From Roseococcus sp. (GTDB taxonomy: Bacteria; Pseudomonadota; Alphaproteobacteria; Acetobacterales; Acetobacteraceae): a stretch of 32,062 nt of DNA. The position numbers and the translations under genes were made by a program. This document shows, piece by piece, positions 21,157-28,361 of this stretch. Position 1 is the stretch's first letter; each line of letters begins with the position of its first letter. The notes under the pieces were generated by a model. It was not told the DNA's origin. It saw only the letters and a program-made list of their open reading frames with translations, and did no database searches. Location of the stretch: contig NZ_JAIEQY010000373.1 in assembly GCF_019747315.1 (NCBI RefSeq), positions 1-32,062 on the forward strand, written 5' to 3'.

Positions 21157-22653
21157 ATGGGCGGTTTCCTGACCGATGACGACATCGCGGCCCTGCGGCC
21201 TGCCGAGGATGCGATGTTCGCCTCGCCCATCCCCACGCAGGTGGTGAGCTCCGACGAATTCTGGCCGATCCCGCAGACCGAACGGCAAAAGCAGGTCGAG
21301 GCGCGGATCAAGGACATGGCGGATACGATCGGCCCGAGGCAGGGGATGGATCGCCGCCGCTTCCTCCAGACCAGCGCCGGCATGGCCGCCGCCTTCCTCG
21401 CGATGAACGAGGTCTATGGCCCGCTCTATGCCGTCAGCCGCGCCGAGGCGCAGGTGGCGGGTGCGGCCGACATGCGCACGGCGGCGCTGCGCCAGCAATT
21501 CATCATGGATGTGCACACGCATTTCCTGCGGCCCGACACGCGCATCATGACCTTCGTGAACGCGCGCCGCGCGGTCGGCCGGGCCGGCTGGAACCCGGAC
21601 CTGGTGGGGCGCGAGCAGACCATCCAGGACCTGATGGAGGCCAATTGGTTCAAGGAGGTCTTCCTCGATTCCGACACCAAGGTGGCGCTGATCTCGGGCG
21701 CACCTTCGGAGGAGCCGATCGACTGGTTCCTCACCAACGACATGAAGTTCGACGCCCGCAAGCGCGTGAATGACGCGGCGGGAAACAAGCGCGTCCTCTC
21801 CCACGCCATTTTCACCCCCGGCAAGCCTGGCTGGATGGATGAGGTGGAGCGCGTCATCGAGCAGCTGAAGCCCGACAGCTGGAAGGGCTATACGATCGGC
21901 GACAACACCAACAAGCACCTGGCGATCCATCCCTGGCGGATGGATGATGAGCGCGTGATGTATCCCTTCTATGAGCGCATCCTGCGCGCCGGGAACAACA
22001 TCGTCTGCGTCCACAAGGGACTGTTTCCGCCGCAGATCGAGCAGCAATTCCCGCACCTGACCCAGTACGCGAAGGTGGATGACGTGGGCAAGGCGGCGCG
22101 CGACTGGCCGCAGATCAACTTCGTCATCTACCACTCCGCCTATCGCTTCGCCGGCGGCGGCCGCGCCGAGCAGGGCTGGGCGCAATTCCAGCAGACGGGA
22201 CGCGTGGACTGGGTGAGCGACCTCGCCGAAATTCCCGCGAAGTTCGGCGTGAACAATGTCTATGGCGACCTCGGCCAGATCTTCGCGCAAAGCACGGTGG
22301 TGGAGCCCCTGCTCTGCGCCGCGATGATGGGCATCCTGGTCAAGGGGCTGGGGGCCGATCACGTCGTCTGGGGCACGGATGCGATCTGGACCGGCAGCCC
22401 GCAATGGCAGATCGAATCGCTGCGCCGCCTGGAAATCCCGGAGGACATGCAGCGCGCCCATGGCTTCGCGCCCCTGGGAGCTGCGGATGGGCCAGTGAAG
22501 AACGCCATCTTCGGCGAAACCTCGGCGAAGATGTACAATTACACGCGCCACGCCGCGCTGGAGGGCGATGGCGTGGCGCGCGTGAAAGCGGATTACGCCA
22601 TGAACGGGCCAGGTCGCAGCAACCTGGCCTATGGCTATGTGGCGGCGGGGTAG
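21157..22653 (+). CDS. Tat-exported amidohydrolase-family (PF04909-type) metal-dependent hydrolase
   Basis: The 498-residue protein has a TIM-barrel hydrolase or decarboxylase core. Metal ligands are H120 and H122 (IMDVHTHF), H286 (VCVHKGLF), H326 (VIYHSAYRF) and D408 (VVWGTDAIW). A twin-arginine motif, DRRRFLQT (65-72), stands before a hydrophobic stretch ending in RAEAQVAG, so it is probably exported folded. The Tat motif comes after about 60 residues of hydrophilic sequence, far longer than the usual n-region. The ATG at 21157 has GAGGAAG upstream, which supports that long start. It stands alone, divergent from the ABC operon by 162 bases. Substrate unknown; ring-acid decarboxylases and lactonases share this fold. 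Confidence 0.83.
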   Translation: MGGFLTDDDIAALRPAEDAMFASPIPTQVVSSDEFWPIPQTERQKQVEARIKDMADTIGPRQGMDRRRFLQTSAGMAAAFLAMNEVYGPLYAVSRAEAQVAGAADMRTAALRQQFIMDVHTHFLRPDTRIMTFVNARRAVGRAGWNPDLVGREQTIQDLMEANWFKEVFLDSDTKVALISGAPSEEPIDWFLTNDMKFDARKRVNDAAGNKRVLSHAIFTPGKPGWMDEVERVIEQLKPDSWKGYTIGDNTNKHLAIHPWRMDDERVMYPFYERILRAGNNIVCVHKGLFPPQIEQQFPHLTQYAKVDDVGKAARDWPQINFVIYHSAYRFAGGGRAEQGWAQFQQTGRVDWVSDLAEIPAKFGVNNVYGDLGQIFAQSTVVEPLLCAAMMGILVKGLGADHVVWGTDAIWTGSPQWQIESLRRLEIPEDMQRAHGFAPLGAADGPVKNAIFGETSAKMYNYTRHAALEGDGVARVKADYAMNGPGRSNLAYGYVAAG

Positions 22654-22771
22654 AATCCCCAACACGCGGGCGCAAGCTGGCCCGATGTCCAGGCCCTTCG
22701 CGTCGCGGCATGACAGGGGCGCCAAGGCAGGGTCTTCCAGCCGCGGTGCTCCTGCCCTCCGGGCGTGCGGA

Positions 22772-22811
22772 CCGCACCCGAAGCAAGGGTGCGGCCAGGC
22801 TCTGGCTGGCC
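22772..22811. terminator. Hairpins between convergent genes (amidohydrolase and YciF-like)
   Basis: CCGCACCC (22772-22779) pairs with GGGTGCGG (22787-22794) around a seven-base loop. An overlapping second hairpin is GGCCAG / CTGGCC (22793-22798 and 22806-22811), ending next to the 3' end of the minus-strand gene. Together they could terminate both transcripts. The 118 bases before this hold nothing else I can identify. Confidence 0.55.
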
Positions 22812-23309
22812 CTAGGCGGAGGTCGCCATTTCGTTGGCGCCGGCATCGGCCAGCAGGGTCAGGTCACGATCGGTCTGCCCTTCCTCCTGCAACGTCTCGT
22901 CCAGCAGGGCGACAGCCTGATCGTGACCCAGAAGCTCAGCCCAGCGCTTCAAGGTGCCATAGCGCGTGATTTCATAATGCTCGACCGCCTGCGCCGCCGC
23001 GATCAGGCCCGCATCCACGACGGGCGTGCCGCCATATTCCTCGATGATCTCCTCCCCCTCGGCCACGATGCCTTCGATGGCGTCGCAGGTCTTGCCGACA
23101 GGCCGCTTGCCAATGATTTCAAACACCTGCTGCAGGCGTTCGACCTGGCCTTCGGTTTCCATCCTGTGCTTTTCGAAGGCCGCCTTCAGCTCCGGCGACT
23201 GGGAGGCGCGCGCCATTTTCGGGAGTGTCTTCAGGATCTTCCGTTCGGCGTAGTAGATGTCCTTCAGCGTGTCGTAAAACAGGTCGTTCAGCGATTTGGC
23301 CTTGGCCAT
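22812..23309 (-). CDS. YciE/YciF-like ferritin-fold protein (DUF892)
   Basis: The 165-residue four-helix protein belongs to the DUF892 branch of the ferritin-like group. Typical features are the N-terminal SLNDLFYDTLKDIYYAER, the helix LKAAFEKHRMETEGQVERL, and the pairs Glu/His in VEHYEITRYGTLKRW, plus LLDETLQEE. These acidic and histidine residues could make a dinuclear metal site. Family members are linked to stress and stationary-phase conditions, and the biochemical role is unsettled. The ATG at 23309 follows GGAGGATCCCC, a strong ribosome site, whereas the open upstream extension looks unlike protein. It converges on the Tat amidohydrolase gene. Confidence 0.87.
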   Translation of the reverse strand: MAKAKSLNDLFYDTLKDIYYAERKILKTLPKMARASQSPELKAAFEKHRMETEGQVERLQQVFEIIGKRPVGKTCDAIEGIVAEGEEIIEEYGGTPVVDAGLIAAAQAVEHYEITRYGTLKRWAELLGHDQAVALLDETLQEEGQTDRDLTLLADAGANEMATSA

Positions 23310-23431
23310 GGGGATCCTCCGTTGGCAGGGCAGGCTTGCCCTCGCCTGCCTAACGCCACGGACCCGCTTGGGTTGGAGGTGAAAGAATCTCCCGCCACCG
23401 CAAAGCGCCGGCGGCACCTGTCGCACAAGCA

Positions 23432-23977
23432 TCACACCGGCAGGGGAAAGCGATCCAGATACGGCTGGTATTCCGGCTCCACATCGATGGCGAGGCTGGC
23501 CAGCGTGCGCACCACCGCGCAGTAGAAGGCGGCCGTGACGGTCAGATCCACCATCTGCTCATTCGTCATATGGGCCTGGAGTTCACGGAAGGTCGCCTCC
23601 GACATGCCGCCCGCATAGACTTCGCGCGTGCCCTTCAGCACCAGCCTGGCCAGCGGTTCCAGGCTGTTGGGCCTGCCCTCTGTCTCGGCGATCAGCGCCT
23701 CGATATCCGCGTCGGTCACGCCGAAATCATGGCCGATCTTCACATGATGCGACCATTCATAGGGCGAGCGCGCCAGCCAGCCGACCTGCAGGATCGCGAG
23801 TTCGCGCAGCCGCGGATCAATCTTCGCATCGTAGCGGATGTATTGCCCAAGCCCGCTGAACGCGCGCGAGGCGCCCGGGCTGTTCACCAGGCAGCGATGC
23901 AGCGTGATCATCCGCTTCAGCAGCGGACGATCCGCCTCGGCCAGGTCCTCGGGGTTGAGATAGGGCAGGCGTGCCAT
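23432..23977 (-). CDS. Carboxymuconolactone decarboxylase (CMD) family protein
   Basis: The 181-residue helical protein has the CMD/AhpD-like core: LRELAILQVGWLARSPYEWSHHVKIG (about 58-83) with E74-W-S-H-H in the motif position. It lacks the redox CxxC of AhpD, so a peroxidase role is unlikely. It fits instead the uncharacterised CMD branch with an E-W-x-H-H site, sometimes found near aromatic or gamma-carboxymuconolactone metabolism. None of those genes are next to it. The ATG at 23977 has AAGGAGAA upstream. It is divergent from the Bug operon at 24101 by 123 bases. Confidence 0.85.
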   Translation of the reverse strand: MARLPYLNPEDLAEADRPLLKRMITLHRCLVNSPGASRAFSGLGQYIRYDAKIDPRLRELAILQVGWLARSPYEWSHHVKIGHDFGVTDADIEALIAETEGRPNSLEPLARLVLKGTREVYAGGMSEATFRELQAHMTNEQMVDLTVTAAFYCAVVRTLASLAIDVEPEYQPYLDRFPLPV

Positions 23978-24044
23978 GCGATTTCTCCTTCATGCTTTGC
24001 ACCAGCCTGGAGCGCGCGGCGGCGCCTGAACAGGGGGCGCCACT

Positions 24045-24073
24045 TTGACCCCCGGGCCAAACGGAGAAACAAT
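24045..24073 (+). promoter_or_regulatory. Candidate sigma-70 promoter of the C5-dicarboxylate type operon
   Basis: TTGACC (24045-24050) and AACAAT (24068-24073) are 17 bases apart, upstream of the Bug gene at 24101. The -35 box matches five of six consensus bases, the -10 box four of six. Transcript start would fall about 20 bases before the ATG. Confidence 0.4.
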
Positions 24074-24100
24074 GCGTCAAAATTTCAGGGAGGAAGACGC

Positions 24101-25069
24101 ATGATCGTCGCCACACGTCGCGCCACGCTGCTCAGCGCGCTCGCCGCACCCGGGCTGGCGCGCGCCGCCTGGCCCGAGCGCTCCATCCGCCTGCTGGTGC
24201 CCTTTGGCGGCGGCGGGCAGACCGACATCGTCTCCCGCGTCACGGCCGAGGCCTTGCAGCAGCGGCTGGGGCAGGTGGTGCTGGCGGATAACCGGCCGGG
24301 CGGTGCGGGAAACCTCGCCGCCGAGACGCTGGCCCGCGCGCCCGCCGATGGCTACACTCTCATGGTTGCCACCATGGGCACGAACAGCGGCGTGAACGCG
24401 CTGATGTACCGCGCGCTCGGCTATGATTGGGAGCGGGATTTCGCGCCGGTCGGGCATTTCTGCTCCACCAGCAATGTGCTGCTGGTGCACAATTCCATCC
24501 CGGCCGCGGGCTTTCCGGAACTCATCGCCTGGATTCGCGCCAATCCCGGCCGCTTCACCTATGCCTCGGCCGGCGTGGGCGCCATCACGCATCTGATCAT
24601 GGAGGATCTGGGCGCGCGGCTCGGGCTCGACATGGTGCATGTGCCCTACCGGCAGAGCACCCAGGCGATGACGGACATGCTCTCGGGCCGCGTCCATGCG
24701 CGCTGCCTTGGCCTGCCGGAAGGCGAGACGGTGCGGGGCATGCAGAGCATCCGCGCCGTCGCCGTCACCAGCGCGCAGCGACGGGAGAACTGGCCGGGCG
24801 TGCCGACCATGGCCGAGACGGTGCCGGGCTTTGTCGGCTCCTCCTATTTCGGCCTCACCGCCCGCGCCGGCACGCCGCCCGAGGCGATTGCCCGCATCTC
24901 CGAAGCGCTGAACGACGCGCTGCGCGACCCCCGCGTGCAGGCCGCCTATGCCCGCGTCGGCGCCGACCCGGCGCCACCCAATACGCCCGCCGATTTCCAG
25001 CGGACCATCCGAAGCGCGCATGACCAATGGGCGCCCCTGATCCGCCGCCTTAACCTCGTTGCCGAATAG
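24101..25069 (+). CDS. Bug-family (TctC-like) substrate-binding protein, first gene of a CoA-pathway operon
   Basis: The 322-residue precursor has a short signal peptide (RRATLLSALAAPGLARA) and then SIRLLVPFGGGGQTDIVSR, a variant of the family start with GGGG. Family motifs follow: VLADNRPGGAGNLAAETLA, FAPVGHFCSTSNVLLVHN, LDMVHVPYRQSTQAMTDML and VPTMAETVPGFVGSSYFGL. It would capture the carboxylate used by the enzymes that follow. The next gene starts 12 bases after its stop, and the operon then continues with overlapping genes. The ATG at 24101 has GGGAGGAAG upstream. No TctAB partners are in the window. Confidence 0.9.
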   Translation: MIVATRRATLLSALAAPGLARAAWPERSIRLLVPFGGGGQTDIVSRVTAEALQQRLGQVVLADNRPGGAGNLAAETLARAPADGYTLMVATMGTNSGVNALMYRALGYDWERDFAPVGHFCSTSNVLLVHNSIPAAGFPELIAWIRANPGRFTYASAGVGAITHLIMEDLGARLGLDMVHVPYRQSTQAMTDMLSGRVHARCLGLPEGETVRGMQSIRAVAVTSAQRRENWPGVPTMAETVPGFVGSSYFGLTARAGTPPEAIARISEALNDALRDPRVQAAYARVGADPAPPNTPADFQRTIRSAHDQWAPLIRRLNLVAE

Positions 25070-25081
25070 GATCAGACCCGC

Positions 25082-25948
25082 ATGGATTTCGTGATCGCCA
25101 TCGAGAAGGTGCGCCAGGACTGGCTGGGCCGTGTCCGCACCATCGAGGACGACGTGTCGCCGAGCATGCTGCGCCGTATCGCCGCCATGCTGGACCTGGA
25201 CGCCGACGCTTATCCGCGCGGCACGGTCTTGCCGCCGCATTGGGTCTCGCTATTCGCGCAGGAGAGTGCGCGCCAGGGCGATATCGGCCCGGATGGCCAT
25301 CCGGAGCCTGGGGTGACCCTGCCGCCCATCCCGCTGCCGCGCCGCATGGGGGCGGGGCGGCGCGTGACGCTGCCCGGGCAGCTGCGCGTGGGGGATGCAC
25401 TGACCAAGCGCGCCGAGGTGGCGGCGATCGAGCCGAAGAAGGCCCGCACCGGCACCATCTGCATCTTGACCATGCGCCACACCTACCTGGTGGGCGGCGA
25501 GGTCATCGCGGTGGATGAGTTCGACGCGATCTACCGCGAGGCGGTGCCGGCGGGCGCGCCCTCGCCGGTCAATCCCGGCACGCCGGCACCGGGCGACGCC
25601 GCCTGGAGCCGGCAGGCGCAGGTCTCCAACGCGCTGGTGTTTCGCTATTCGGCGGTCACCTGGAACGCGCACCGCATCCATTACGACGCGGATTATGCGC
25701 GAGAGGCGGAGGGCTATCCGGCGCTGGTGCAGAATGGCGGGCTGACGATGCAGCTGCTGCTGGATGCGGCGGTGGAAGCGACGCCGGGCCGTCGCCTGGT
25801 TGGCTATACCGCGCGGCTGACGCGGCCCATCTATGTGGGCGCGCGCATCACGCTGGCGGGCAGCGCGCTGGAAGAGGGCCGCATGCGCGCCTGGGTCGCG
25901 GATGACGACGGGAAACTCTGCGCCGAGATGGAGCTGGAATTCGCATGA
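25082..25948 (+). CDS. MaoC/HTD2-like double hot-dog acyl-CoA hydratase
   Basis: The 288-residue protein resembles the HTD2/mesaconyl-CoA hydratase and itaconyl-CoA hydratase type: an N-terminal hot-dog domain with PPHWVSLFAQ (about 51-60), and a C-terminal one with the catalytic-type HRIHYDADYAREAEGYPALV (197-216), in which His200 and Asp202 are the hydratase dyad. It would add water to a C5 enoyl-CoA. The stop overlaps the next start (ATGA at 25945), so it is coupled to the CoA transferase. As one of three Rip/Ict-Ich-Ccl type enzymes it probably makes citramalyl-CoA from itaconyl-CoA or mesaconyl-CoA. Exact substrate unproven. Confidence 0.82.
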   Translation: MDFVIAIEKVRQDWLGRVRTIEDDVSPSMLRRIAAMLDLDADAYPRGTVLPPHWVSLFAQESARQGDIGPDGHPEPGVTLPPIPLPRRMGAGRRVTLPGQLRVGDALTKRAEVAAIEPKKARTGTICILTMRHTYLVGGEVIAVDEFDAIYREAVPAGAPSPVNPGTPAPGDAAWSRQAQVSNALVFRYSAVTWNAHRIHYDADYAREAEGYPALVQNGGLTMQLLLDAAVEATPGRRLVGYTARLTRPIYVGARITLAGSALEEGRMRAWVADDDGKLCAEMELEFA

Positions 25949-27147
25949 GCGGCCCCCTCGATGGCGTGAAGGTGGTGGACCTCACCACGGTGGTGGTGGG
26001 GCCGATCGCCACGCGCACCCTGGCCGACCAGGGCGCCGAGGTGATCAAGGTGGAGGCGCCGGGCGGCGACATCCTGCGCTTCCTGGCCGCGGGCAGCCGC
26101 ACGCCGGCGATGAGCGGCAAGTTCATCAACTTCAACCGCAACAAGCGCAGCGTCGGCCTCGACATCAAGCAGCCCGAGGGGCTCGCCGCGATGAAGGCGC
26201 TGATCGCCCAGGCCGATGTCTTCGTCACCAATGTGCGGCCGCAGGGGCTGGAGCGCGCGGGGCTCGATTTCGCCTCGCTCTCGGCCACCAATCCGCGGCT
26301 GATCCATTGCGGTATCGTCGCCTTCGGGCGGGGCGGACGCTACTACAACCGCCCGGCCTATGACCCCATCATCCAGTCGCTCTCGGGGGTCGCTGGCACC
26401 TTCCACCGCGCCACGGGCGAGCCGCGCTTCGTGCCGATGGTGATGACCGACCACACGACGGGGCTGATCGCGGCGCAATCGGTGGGCTTCGCGCTGTATC
26501 GCCGCGAGAAGACCGGTATCGGCGAGGCGATCGAGGTGCCGATGTTCGAGAACATGGCAAGCTTCGTGATGAGCGAGCATCTGGGAGCCGCCACCTTCGA
26601 CCCGCCGGAGGGGCCCTCCGGCGATGCACGGCTGCTCTCGCCCGATTACCGCCCGCTGCCGACGAAGGATGGCTACCTGACCGTGCGGCCCAACAACAAC
26701 CGCCAGGCCTTCGCCTTCTTTGACGCCATCGGGAAACCGGAGCTGAAGGACGACCCGCGCTTCCGCACCGCGCTGACGCGCACGCAGAATGCGCCCGATT
26801 ACTTCCGCGTGCAGGTGGAGGCGCTGGAGACGAAGACCACGGCGGAATGGTTGGACATCTTCGCCAAGGCCGATGTACCGGCCGGCCCCTATAACGAGAT
26901 TGATGACCTGCTGGAGGACCCGCATCTCCAGGATGTCGGCTTCTGGCATTTCGACGAGCATCCGACGGAGGGCCGCATCCGCCGCACCAAGGTGCCCAAC
27001 CGCTTCAGCGGCGGCATGCGCGAGGAGGTGCTGCCCGCCCCCCAGCTTGGCCGCCACACGCGCGAGGTGCTGCGCGAGCTGGGCCATGACGAGGCGGCCA
27101 TCACGGCCATGCTGGCCAGCGGTGCCGCCTTTGAAGGATTGAGCTGA
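25945..27147 (+). CDS. CaiB/BaiF-type (class III) CoA transferase
   Basis: The 400-residue protein begins GPLDGVKVVDLTTVVVGP, with ADQGAEVIKVEAPGGD and NRNKRSVGLDIKQPEG, the CoA-binding part of the family. The nucleophile aspartate is probably D169 in VMTDHTTGL, in line with D169 in related transferases. Further marks are RPAYDPIIQSLSGV and the C-terminal ADVPAGPYNEIDDLLEDPH. It would move CoA, perhaps from succinyl-CoA, onto a C5 dicarboxylate such as itaconate. It overlaps the hydratase by four bases and the lyase by one base (TGATG), so all three are translated together. Confidence 0.9.
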   Translation: MSGPLDGVKVVDLTTVVVGPIATRTLADQGAEVIKVEAPGGDILRFLAAGSRTPAMSGKFINFNRNKRSVGLDIKQPEGLAAMKALIAQADVFVTNVRPQGLERAGLDFASLSATNPRLIHCGIVAFGRGGRYYNRPAYDPIIQSLSGVAGTFHRATGEPRFVPMVMTDHTTGLIAAQSVGFALYRREKTGIGEAIEVPMFENMASFVMSEHLGAATFDPPEGPSGDARLLSPDYRPLPTKDGYLTVRPNNNRQAFAFFDAIGKPELKDDPRFRTALTRTQNAPDYFRVQVEALETKTTAEWLDIFAKADVPAGPYNEIDDLLEDPHLQDVGFWHFDEHPTEGRIRRTKVPNRFSGGMREEVLPAPQLGRHTREVLRELGHDEAAITAMLASGAAFEGLS

Positions 27148-28007
27148 TGCCCGCCCCCAATTGGCGTTCCCTGCTGTTTGTGCCCGCGACGGCGGAGAAA
27201 TTCGTGGCCCGCGCCCATACGCGCGGCGCGGATGTCGTCATCCTCGACCTGGAGGACAGCATCCCACCTCCCGCCAAGGAGGCCGCCCGCGCGGCCCTGC
27301 CGGCTGCGGCGAAGCTGGTCGGCCAGGCCGGCGCCGACGTCTGTGTGCGGATCAACCGCGCGCTGGAGATGAGCATCCCCGACATCGCGGCCAGCGTCAT
27401 GCCGGAGGTGAGCGTGCTCATGCTGCCCAAGTTGATGGGGCCTGAGCATGTGCGCCTGCTGAGCGAGGTGGTGGCGGTGCGCGAGGCGGCGCTGGGCCTT
27501 CCCATCGGCCATACGCGCTTCATCGGCGTGGTGGAGACGCCGCAGGCCTTGCCGGCGCTCGCGGCCATTGCCGGCGCTGATCCGCGCATGGCTGCGCTGG
27601 GCGTGGGCAGCGAGGATCTTTCGACCGAATTGGAGGCGGTGCCGGGGGCGGATTCGCTTTATGTGTTCGGGATGATGTGCGTGGCCGCCGCGCGCGGGGC
27701 GGGGATCCTGCCGATGGGCTCGATCGGCGCCTTCGCGGATTTCTCGGATCTGGAGGCGTATCGGCAATCATTGCGGCGCTCGCGGCGCCTGGGCTTTGGG
27801 TGCGCGTCCTGCATTCACCCGGCGCAGGTGCCGATCATCAACGAGGAGTATGGCCCGGCGCCGGCGGAGGTGGATCGCGCCCGGCGATTGATCGCGGCCT
27901 TCGATGATGCACTCGCCTCGGGCCAGGGCGCGGTCGCCTTCGAGGGCGCGATGATTGATCTGCCCGTCGTAGAGCGTGCCCGCCGTCTGCTGGCACGCGC
28001 CAGATAG
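27147..28007 (+). CDS. HpcH/HpaI-type CoA ester lyase, CitE-like (citramalyl-CoA lyase candidate)
   Basis: The 286-residue TIM-barrel lyase has the CitE family pattern: RSLLFVPATAEKFVARA, the acidic LDLEDSIPPPAKEAAR (34-49), the Arg-containing VRIN, VVETPQALPAL with E130, and the GSEDLSTEL segment with the acidic pair E156-D157. GCASCIHPAQVPIINEEY close to the end is typical. These residues bind Mg and the substrate carboxylate. With a CoA transferase and hydratase immediately upstream, a split of citramalyl-CoA into acetyl-CoA and pyruvate is the likely reaction. The malyl-CoA or beta-methylmalyl-CoA form remains possible. A family B hairpin follows the stop. Confidence 0.88.
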   Translation: MPAPNWRSLLFVPATAEKFVARAHTRGADVVILDLEDSIPPPAKEAARAALPAAAKLVGQAGADVCVRINRALEMSIPDIAASVMPEVSVLMLPKLMGPEHVRLLSEVVAVREAALGLPIGHTRFIGVVETPQALPALAAIAGADPRMAALGVGSEDLSTELEAVPGADSLYVFGMMCVAAARGAGILPMGSIGAFADFSDLEAYRQSLRRSRRLGFGCASCIHPAQVPIINEEYGPAPAEVDRARRLIAAFDDALASGQGAVAFEGAMIDLPVVERARRLLARAR

Positions 28008-28009
28008 CT

Positions 28010-28050
28010 GGGGTCTGGGGCCAATGGCCCCAGCCGCCGGAGGCCCTTTT
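28010..28050 (-). terminator. Hairpin repeat family B, copy 2 (reverse), with T-tract
   Basis: CTGGGGCC (28015-28022) and GGCCCCAG (28026-28033) pair around AAT, flanked by GGGGT on the left and CCGCCGGAGG on the right. Read on the minus strand this is almost the same 35-base unit as at 5414-5448. A CCCTTTTT run follows (28044-28051). It sits between the CoA lyase and the convergent small gene and probably terminates the operon. Confidence 0.75.
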
Positions 28051-28053
28051 TCC

Positions 28054-28296
28054 TTACTCGGTGATCAGCTTCTCCTTGGCCAGCGCCACAAGCTGCAGCA
28101 GCGCGCCGGCCAGCGCCATCCGGTCCCGCGGATCATCGCCCGCCATCGGGTGGGTTTCTGCCTCGCGCCGCATGCGCCCCGCGAATTGATCGAGCATGCC
28201 GGCGGGGTCCGGCGATTGCCGGGCTTCGGCCACCAGCAGGCGCGAGACCACGGCCTCCAGCGCGGCGAGGCGGATATCGGGGTCGAGCTGGCGCAT
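28054..28296 (-). CDS. Small hypothetical helical protein, 80 aa
   Basis: The 80-residue protein is predicted mostly helical: RLAALEAVVSRLLVAEARQ, then MLDQFAGRMRREAETHP, and ALAGALLQLVALAKEKLITE at the end. It has no signal peptide or membrane segment. The ATG at 28296 is preceded by GGAGGAACCCC, a strong ribosome site. It is convergent with the CoA-lyase operon and 65 bases downstream of the beta-lactamase-fold gene, so it may be read with that gene. I do not recognise a family. Confidence 0.7.
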   Translation of the reverse strand: MRQLDPDIRLAALEAVVSRLLVAEARQSPDPAGMLDQFAGRMRREAETHPMAGDDPRDRMALAGALLQLVALAKEKLITE

Positions 28297-28361
28297 GGGG
28301 TTCCTCCGGGACGCAAGTGGTCGCGCATGGTGGCGCGCAACCTGCTGTCCCGGCAATGCCC

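Noticed and set aside
21109-22725. 538-residue minus-strand open frame opposite the Tat amidohydrolase
   Set aside because: Antisense shadow; no signal, motif or ribosome site supports it.
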